A DNA stretch of 64,000 nt from Diphasiastrum complanatum. Taxonomy: Eukaryota > Streptophyta > Lycopodiopsida > Lycopodiales > Lycopodiaceae. Below the pieces are notes generated by a model. It saw nothing but the letters and a program-made list of their open reading frames with translations, was not told the origin of the DNA and made no database searches. Of this stretch, positions 58,218 to 64,000 are shown piece after piece. A program made the position numbers and the translations under genes. The DNA is taken from NCBI GenBank assembly GCA_029204225.1, contig CM055107.1, forward strand, positions 49,732,546 to 49,796,545. The letters are read 5' to 3'. Numbering within the stretch: position 1 is the stretch's first letter; the number at the start of each line of letters is the position of its first letter.

Positions 58218-58911
58218 GAAATCTAGAAGAGAAGAGAGCAACTGGCAACCTAAAACCCAAATTGTCGACGCGATAATCTCTACCTCAATATGTAGAGGGT
58301 AGAGCCTTGTGAATGAACCCACGCAATCCCCATGCAGGTCAACTATAAATAGGTCACATCTCTTCATGCAGTCCTCCTGCCTATATCTGTCACACATACA
58401 TGCACTACTCCATATGTCTCAATTAGAGTGTCTTGGTCCTCTCAAGGTAATTAGTCACAAACAGGCCTCGACATGAAATTAAATCTCAACGTGGCTAATA
58501 ATCTCGAACACTAGAGGGCCGGCCTACCATATTAGGACTATTCCATGTCCTTTACTGAATATGGCCATGACAGTCCCAATGATTGACATGTGATGTCTAA
58601 CTTTGGCCCAAGGCCAAATATGTGATCATGGCTCAAGGTTGAGGACCAAGGTTTATGAAAACGACTAATACAACACCTCACAATGTTCCATACCTCAATT
58701 TAAGGCATAGACACGTTCATGCCCTTATCCAAGGACTCAAGTACCTTAATCCAAAGGCACCTACCCTTATCCAAGGGTGATGCGCCATTTAGGACCCCAG
58801 ATTCTAAATGGGAACATAGGGGTTACTGAAGTACTGCTAGTTACATAGATATGTAACAATTAATCTGCTGATAAGTACAGATGATTTGATTTAAGCTATT
58901 ATGAATACAGT
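58218..58911. other. No gene recognised
   Basis: Sequence between gypsy G and copia C. The right part may be the leader of the copia gag; no LTR end or primer site is clear. Confidence 0.4.
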
Positions 58912-60660
58912 TTGTGTATGAGCAATTTATTTAGCAAAATAAGGGATCTAGTTGCCATTTCTAGATGGAAGCAAAAAGATGGAAAGGCCTTTTCCCTCAT
59001 CGCACTCAATATAAGAGACAATCAAATTATTCATATAAGAAGGGTTCAAACTTCTATGGAAGCTTGGAATATTCTTAGCACATTCTATGAAATTTGGGAT
59101 GTGACTGCCAAATGTACCTTAGATAAAAGAATTTTTCCTGCAAAATGAATGATGGAGATTCATTATCAAATTACTTGAATAACTTCAAGAATCTTTTGGA
59201 GTAGATGTCCACCTTTGGTGTAAAAACCAATGATTTTGATGTTGTCATGACTCTTTTGTTGATTCTTCTTGATGCCTTTGAAAATTGGGTAATGTTCATT
59301 TCGATTCAGCAAGGTCTTACGCTAGGAAAGTTTCTTGTAGGAGGAATGGTGCTTCATCCTCCAAATTTATAGCATAATCTAAAGCTCTATATCTAAAGAA
59401 GTTCAACAAGAAGAAGCTATAAAAAAAGTAGAAAATTCAAATTTCAATTTGAATTCAAAATATAATAATTGAATACTGACTCACCCAATTCAGAGTCATA
59501 GAGTTATATGTTTTGTAGTTATTGTAAAAGAAAAACACATCTGTGGGAGGATTGTTGAATTCTCAAATTGAAGAAAAAGGAATAGTAGTAGCATGCTAAT
59601 TTAGCCGAATGTTCACAAGATTTTGACAGAGAAAAAAATTAGACAACATTTATGGCAAAGGAAGATTGACAAGATCTAGAACCTTGGTATTTGGTTTCGG
59701 CTGCTACTCATCACATGGCTACTACTCAAAGGTATGTGTCATTGGACGACAATGGTATTTATAAGATCGATCGTGAAAAGGCTGCCAAATTACAATCATA
59801 AAATGGTGATTTCATTTTGATTCTTGATGTTCACCATGTTTCAAATCTCACCAAGATTATGCTCTCAATAAGCAAAATTGTCGATTTGGCCATAAAGTCA
59901 AATTTAATATGATGCATGTTCTATTCTAGACAAAAGAAATGAAGTAATGCACTTGGAAAAGACCAATATTATCTCTATAAACATAGTCACTACAATTCTT
60001 CGAATGCTAAAGCTTGGTCTAGATCTACTTCACTAAAAAAAAATCTACTTTGGCATCTCATAATGGGTCATGTGAGTTTCGATACATTCAATGTTGGATT
60101 TTTCCCTTCTCTCCTTAGAATCCGATGAGTTAATCTAGTTCCATTCATGTAGTGAAAGCTTATGAACTAAAGCCTTCGAACTTCGTCAAAGATGAAGTCA
60201 CTACCCATAAGTAAGATATAAGAAATCTGTAAGACTTCATCTTATGAGGCATAATAGTCATGCCAAGTCGTTGTTAGTAAGTAAGACGTACAAAGTCGTA
60301 AGGCATCCTCTTACGAGGCATGACATTTGTTGCCCATAAAGAGACCACTAAGGAATCCATAAAGAGCCCGTAAGGAATTCGTAAGTAGTTCGTAAGTAAA
60401 CCTATTACGAAGGCCTTACAATTAATGTCCATAACCAGCAAAGTATTTTTAAACTATTAGTGATGATTATTTGAGAAGGAATGTCATGTATTTTCTGAAG
60501 CAGATATTAGAAGCTTTTAAGTATTTTCAAGAATTCAAGCAGGAAGTTGAAAATCAGACTTCAAGGAAGACAGTCATCACCAACCATTTTCTATACTCAA
60601 ATGGAGTGGCTGAAAAAAAAATTGAACTCTTATTGGAAGTGCAACGTGAAGTATAGTTTT
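58912..60660 (+). pseudogene. Ty1/copia fragment C (gag to integrase)
   Basis: Gag: WKQKDGKAFSLIALNIRDNQ and TSMEAWNILSTFYEI, then after a frame change NNFKNLLE...FGVKTNDFDVVMTLLL. The zinc knuckle CSYCKRKTHLWEDC (59514-59558) is an intact CX2CX4HX4C. The protease entry WYLVSAATHHMATT has lost the catalytic DSG. The pre-integrase region is LWHLIMGHVSFD. The integrase is internally deleted: EAFKYFQEFKQEVENQTSRK joins directly to HFLYSNGVAEKKIE, which keeps the catalytic Glu but has lost the middle Asp. Similarity ends near 60660, where the LTR of copia D begins. Confidence 0.8.
60185..60425 (+). repeat. GTAAG-rich imperfect tandem repeat within copia C
   Basis: Two copies of a roughly 75-bp unit (AAGTAAGAYRTA...GTAAGRCWTC...TTAYGAGGCATRA) lie near 60210 and 60270. 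Further CGTAAG words follow to 60415. The block interrupts the pre-integrase/integrase region and has no coding potential. Confidence 0.5.
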
Positions 60661-60681
60661 GAAATAAATGGAAGAGCGGTA

Positions 60682-61766
60682 TGATATCACGAGTTCCTCA
60701 GACGTCAAGAAAACCACCGTCTGATCAAAAAATGAGGAGTCATAGATGTCCGTGTTCTAATCAGAGTGAGTATACAAGTGTGATCAAACATCAATGAAAG
60801 TGCATTCAATCACAACAAGCATTCATCTGCGTGTTGCTGCTATATTGCACTGAAGCACAATACAAATAACAATTACAACCAATAATTGACGGCATAATTG
60901 GGAGGCTCAAATAATGTGTGTCATGGACGAAGCAACCAACAGTATGTGCTTGGATGATCTATTTATAGATTTCATCCGTGTATTAATCATAGTAAATGAT
61001 GGTCACCTAATTAGGTAAGCCGTTGTACTTGGAAGTATATGGCTTCTGTGAAAACTGTACATAGTGTACAATGTTAACCCATAGGGAATGTTGACGTGGA
61101 CGAGGGCGTTGCAAATTCTCTCACTTCACTTTATAAGGAAAGTGGCTTTCTCTCACTTTGCAAATTTGGGAACGTTCCTCGTTCAAAGTAGATGACCTTC
61201 AACATTTTTCTCTCTCTTCGAGATTTTGCAAAAAAGGCGAAGGTGCCCTTAAAACAGTTCAACATGAAAATAGATGACCATCAACTTTTGAACTGTCGCG
61301 AACATTTTGCGAAAAAGTCGAGGGTGTTATAAAATAGTTGAACTTTTGAACTGTCGCAAAACTTTCGCGAACATTTTGCGAAGCTGTCTCGAACGTAGTT
61401 CATTTCTGCAGACTGTCTTGAAAGTAATGCATTTCTGTAGACTTGTTCTAAATGCCAGTTTGTGGAAGCCCTTGAAGATGGCCAAGTCTTCAATGACTTC
61501 AAGTTATTAAACTTAACATTTGAACTTTGAAATGATGACAGGAGTGGTTACCCTTTGCTGGAGATCAGCCAGAAGCCCATTGTAGACGTTCTTCAGATAA
61601 ATTGGTTATCTAAGTTTGTGATTCCTGCAGGTATCAGATGAGCAAACGTAGAACCAAAGTTGGTTTCACCTGACCCGAGATCAATGATCAATAAACATGT
61701 AGGAAGAATCATGAAATAGAAATCAGTCATTCACCAAGGAGACAAATGTGGGCTTAATTTCCAGCA
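60682..61766 (-). mobile_element. 3' LTR of copia D
   Basis: The minus-strand LTR starts TGCTGGAAATTAAGCC at 61766, directly after a polypurine tract. A TATA box (CTTATAAAG, 61129-61137) lies about 630 bp inside. The left end at about 60682 (TG on the plus strand) is inferred from where copia C similarity stops. The 5' LTR lies outside the window. Confidence 0.65.
61129..61137 (-). promoter_or_regulatory. TATA box of copia D LTR
   Basis: CTTATAAAG on the minus strand within the LTR, followed downstream by about 440 bp of R-U5. Confidence 0.5.
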
Positions 61767-61778
61767 GTCCCCCTTAAG
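61767..61778 (-). promoter_or_regulatory. Polypurine tract of copia D
   Basis: CTTAAGGGGGAC immediately before the LTR start TGCTGG on the minus strand; a textbook copia arrangement. Confidence 0.75.
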
Positions 61779-61904
61779 GTCACGGTTGGTGCCTTGGCAT
61801 CTTTGTCAGGTTCAGCATGTTGAAGAACTTTTGATGCTTGATCCTGGGAAGCGCTTTGGTGAAGATGTCTGTGACCATTTATGTTGTGGAGCAGTATTGA
61901 ACGA

Positions 61905-62291
61905 TCACTTGCCCTGAGAGAACTTTCTCCCAAATGAATGATACTGGATTTCTATGTTCTTGGATTTGCCATGAAATCTGGGATTCAGTGACAGTGAAAT
62001 ATAGCTCAAGTTGTCACACGGTATGGTGCCAACATTAAACTGAGTGTGACGCAAGTCGTGAAGTAATAACCTGATCCATATAGCTTCTTTTGAAGCTTGA
62101 CATGCTACGATGTACTCTACCTCTATCGAAGAAAGCGCAACTAATTTCTGCTTCCTTGAGTTCCACAAAATCGGTCCCCCTGCCAGATTAGAAACAAAAC
62201 CCGAAGGTAGATTTTCTGGTAGAGACTGTCTCTCCCCAATCTGAGTTGGAGTAACCTCGCAGGACGAGTGGGTCGATAGCATTTTCATCAT
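61905..62291 (-). pseudogene. Copia D RNase H
   Basis: Contains SGFVSNLAGGPILWNSRKQK, LSSIEVEYIVACQASKEAIW (catalytic Glu kept), IPCDNLSYISLSLNPRFHGK (catalytic Asp kept; usual form CDNQSAI) and the final KNIEIQYHSF. It is in a different frame from RT, so at least one frameshift separates them near 62295. Confidence 0.85.
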
Positions 62292-62306
62292 AACATAAAA
62301 TGTGAT

Positions 62307-62932
62307 CTAAACTTCCCTGAATATATAAATGTGAATTCCTAGCAAAGAGTGAACAGCTCCTAAATTAGTCATGTCAAATTCCTTTGACAAATCACTCTTA
62401 ATAGTGTGTAGTAGAGAAGTGTCGTTAGATAGAATAAATGCATCATCTACGTAAAGAGCTGAATTGTTTGCAAATCCCAATTGAATGAGATAAGAGTTGA
62501 TTCTATTGACCCATGCTCTTGTAGTTGTTTCAGACCGTAGATTGCTTTGTGCAGCTTGCACACTTTGTGCTCTTGGCCTTTGACTTCAAATCCTTTCGGT
62601 TGGAAGGTGTACAACTCCTCTTCAACATTGCCATTGAGAAATGTTGTCTTGACATCCATCTGGTGCATTTCGAGGTTTTCCACGACTACTTATGCAATAA
62701 GAGTCCTGATTGACTGCATCTTGACAACAAGACTAAAAATTTCTTGATAATCCACTCCTTGGAATTGAGTAAATCCTTTAGCCACCAGCCATGCTTTCCA
62801 TTTCGCAATGGAACCATCAGAGTTGATCTTCTTCTTGAAGATCCACTTGTTGTCGATAACTCTCTTGTGAGTGAGGAAGTTGACCAATGTCCAGGTCTGA
62901 TTCATCAAAAGTGAGTTGTACTCACTTTCCAT
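62307..62932 (-). pseudogene. Copia D reverse transcriptase
   Basis: Three overlapping frames. 62690-62932 has NQTWTLVNFLTHKRVIDNKW and LVAKGFTQFQGVDYQEIFS; 62447-62683 has HQMDVKTTFLNGNVEEELY and KAIYGLKQ; 62307-62561 has SALYVDDAFILSNDTSLL with intact YVDD at 62442-62453, and FDMTNLGAVHSLLGIHI. The frame changes are few, and the domain is otherwise complete. Confidence 0.88.
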
Positions 62933-62941
62933 AGCTTCTTG

Positions 62942-63995
62942 TCACTTCATAGCATCCTTGGAGCTAATTGTTTCGGCTAGACTCTCTGGTTCTTCTGATG
63001 AAGTCCAGAATGATTGAGGTGCATACCTCTCAGGAACTGTTGAAGTCCGTGAGGATCTGCGGACGTTTAGTTGACCAGGATGCGATGACGCTTCTTTGAA
63101 TTTCTCCAGATCTGCTCGAGATAGCTTGGTCTCAGGAACTGTCGGCTGCTCGGCTTCTCTAGCTGTAGCTACAGGTTCTGTAGAAGGAACATCAACGTTG
63201 GAAGAATCCATGCTACGTAGAATAGGCTAAAATGACATAGCATCATTTATCGATGGTTGTTTGAAAGTATAGTATGTATGTTCTTGAAATATTACATTCC
63301 TAGAGACAAATACTACATTGGTGGATGGATCATAAACTTTATAAGCTTTATGTTCATCAGGATAGCCAATGAAAATACTTCATGAGAAGTCTTGTTGTTG
63401 ATGGCTTTGGTGCTGGATCTGTTCTGCACATAACAGGCTGTGGCAGTAGCTTCTGCCCAGAACTTCGTAGGTAGGTGTGCTTGATGTAGTATGGACCTGG
63501 CTGAGTTGAAAAGAGTTTGATTCTTCCTTCAATCCCGTTTTGTTGAGTGAATAGGAAGTAGTGAACTATCTTTTGATGCCATGTTCAGCCAGGTAGTCGT
63601 ACATCTCGTTGAAGATGTATTTGCTGCCACCATCAGTCCGGAGTGCCTTCACTTTCCTAGATGTTTGTGTCTCAGCCATGGCCTTGAATCTCTTGAAGCA
63701 TTCAAAGGCTTCAGATTTGTGCTTAATGAACATGATTAGAATAATCATCTATGAAAGTGATAAAATAGACTGCATCTCCTAAGGATGGAGTTGGCATTGG
63801 ACCAAAGAGATCGCTATGTACAAGATCTAATACATGTTTTGTTTTGATGGAATGTGATTTTGGAAACTTGCTTCTAGAGTGCCTCCCATAGATGCGTGAT
63901 TCACAAAAGAAAGATTTCCTATCTATGGAAGAAGGGAAATTCAGTCCATCAACTAAATTATTACAATGCATATAAGAAAGTGATCTTGTATTCAC
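62942..63995 (-). pseudogene. Copia D integrase and linker, partial
   Basis: From the right: SHSIKTKHVLDLVHSDLFGP and VYFITFIDDYSNHVH (first Asp of the core), then SEAFECFKRFKAMAETQTSR and VKALRTDGGSKYIFNEMYDY (second Asp; usual DNGGEY altered). The Glu-bearing NGxxERKN region near 63530 is broken. 63211-62942 is the Ser/Glu-rich linker to RT. Frames break near 63723, 63560 and 63220. The upstream part lies beyond the window. Confidence 0.85.
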
Positions 63996-64000
63996 GTGTC

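Larger units (their letters stand above)
61773..64000 (-). mobile_element. Ty1/copia retrotransposon D, runs off the window
   Basis: From the right edge: integrase, linker, RT, RNase H, polypurine tract and 3' LTR, all in order on the minus strand. It is the least decayed element here, with long frames, few breaks and sharp LTR signals. It probably inserted into copia C. Gag, protease and the 5' LTR would lie beyond 64000. Confidence 0.85.

Overview
This is nuclear DNA from a land plant, most likely one with a large, repeat-rich genome. Nearly everything recognisable is decayed Ty1/copia and Ty3/gypsy LTR retrotransposon. Supporting signs are plant-type primer sites (TGGTATCAGAGC), polypurine tracts, TG...CA LTR ends with TATA boxes, long GA/CT microsatellites, AT-rich spacers and one remnant with plant-like GT-AG splice sites. 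I cannot name the species. No intact gene, tRNA, rRNA, CRISPR array or bacterial-type operon was seen, and almost every coding stretch has stops, frameshifts or lost catalytic residues.

Layout. 1-7.3 kb is the only part not dominated by retroelements: a two-exon coding remnant (2511-2836), a divergent histone H3-like reading frame with one in-frame stop (4506-5015, minus), a cluster of GATATCG/TTTCAAGCGC repeats beside it, and a lysine-rich frame (6920-7277, minus). 9-16 kb holds a plus-strand copia gag-protease fragment cut off by a nearly complete minus-strand copia element (copia A, about 9953-14195), then a third copia fragment (copia B, 15301-15930) interrupted by a 460-bp purine tract. 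16.1-37.7 kb is bounded by a 3.4-kb direct repeat read here as the long LTRs of one ancient minus-strand gypsy element (F). Inside it lie three copies of a related LTR (X plus, X' minus, X'' plus) that form two large inverted repeats, one of them an imperfect 3.3-kb palindrome centred near 27190. It also contains an RNase H fragment and another gypsy 3' end. 38.3-39.0 kb is a lone copia LTR.

42.3-58.2 kb is a composite minus-strand gypsy locus. It runs 5' LTR, gag with two zinc knuckles, protease, RT and the start of RNase H, then joins a second copy that restarts at protease and runs RT, RNase H and integrase. That integrase is split by a 4.9-kb insertion carrying unidentified frames. It ends in the integrase C-terminus, a spacer, a polypurine tract and a partial 3' LTR. 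58.9-60.7 kb is a plus-strand copia gag-integrase fragment (copia C). 60.7-64.0 kb is a minus-strand copia element (copia D) that runs off the window.

The items most worth following are the H3/centromeric-H3-like frame, a repeated family of unrecognised protein segments kept in frame in several LTR-type copies, the large palindrome, and the chimeric gypsy with its unidentified cargo.
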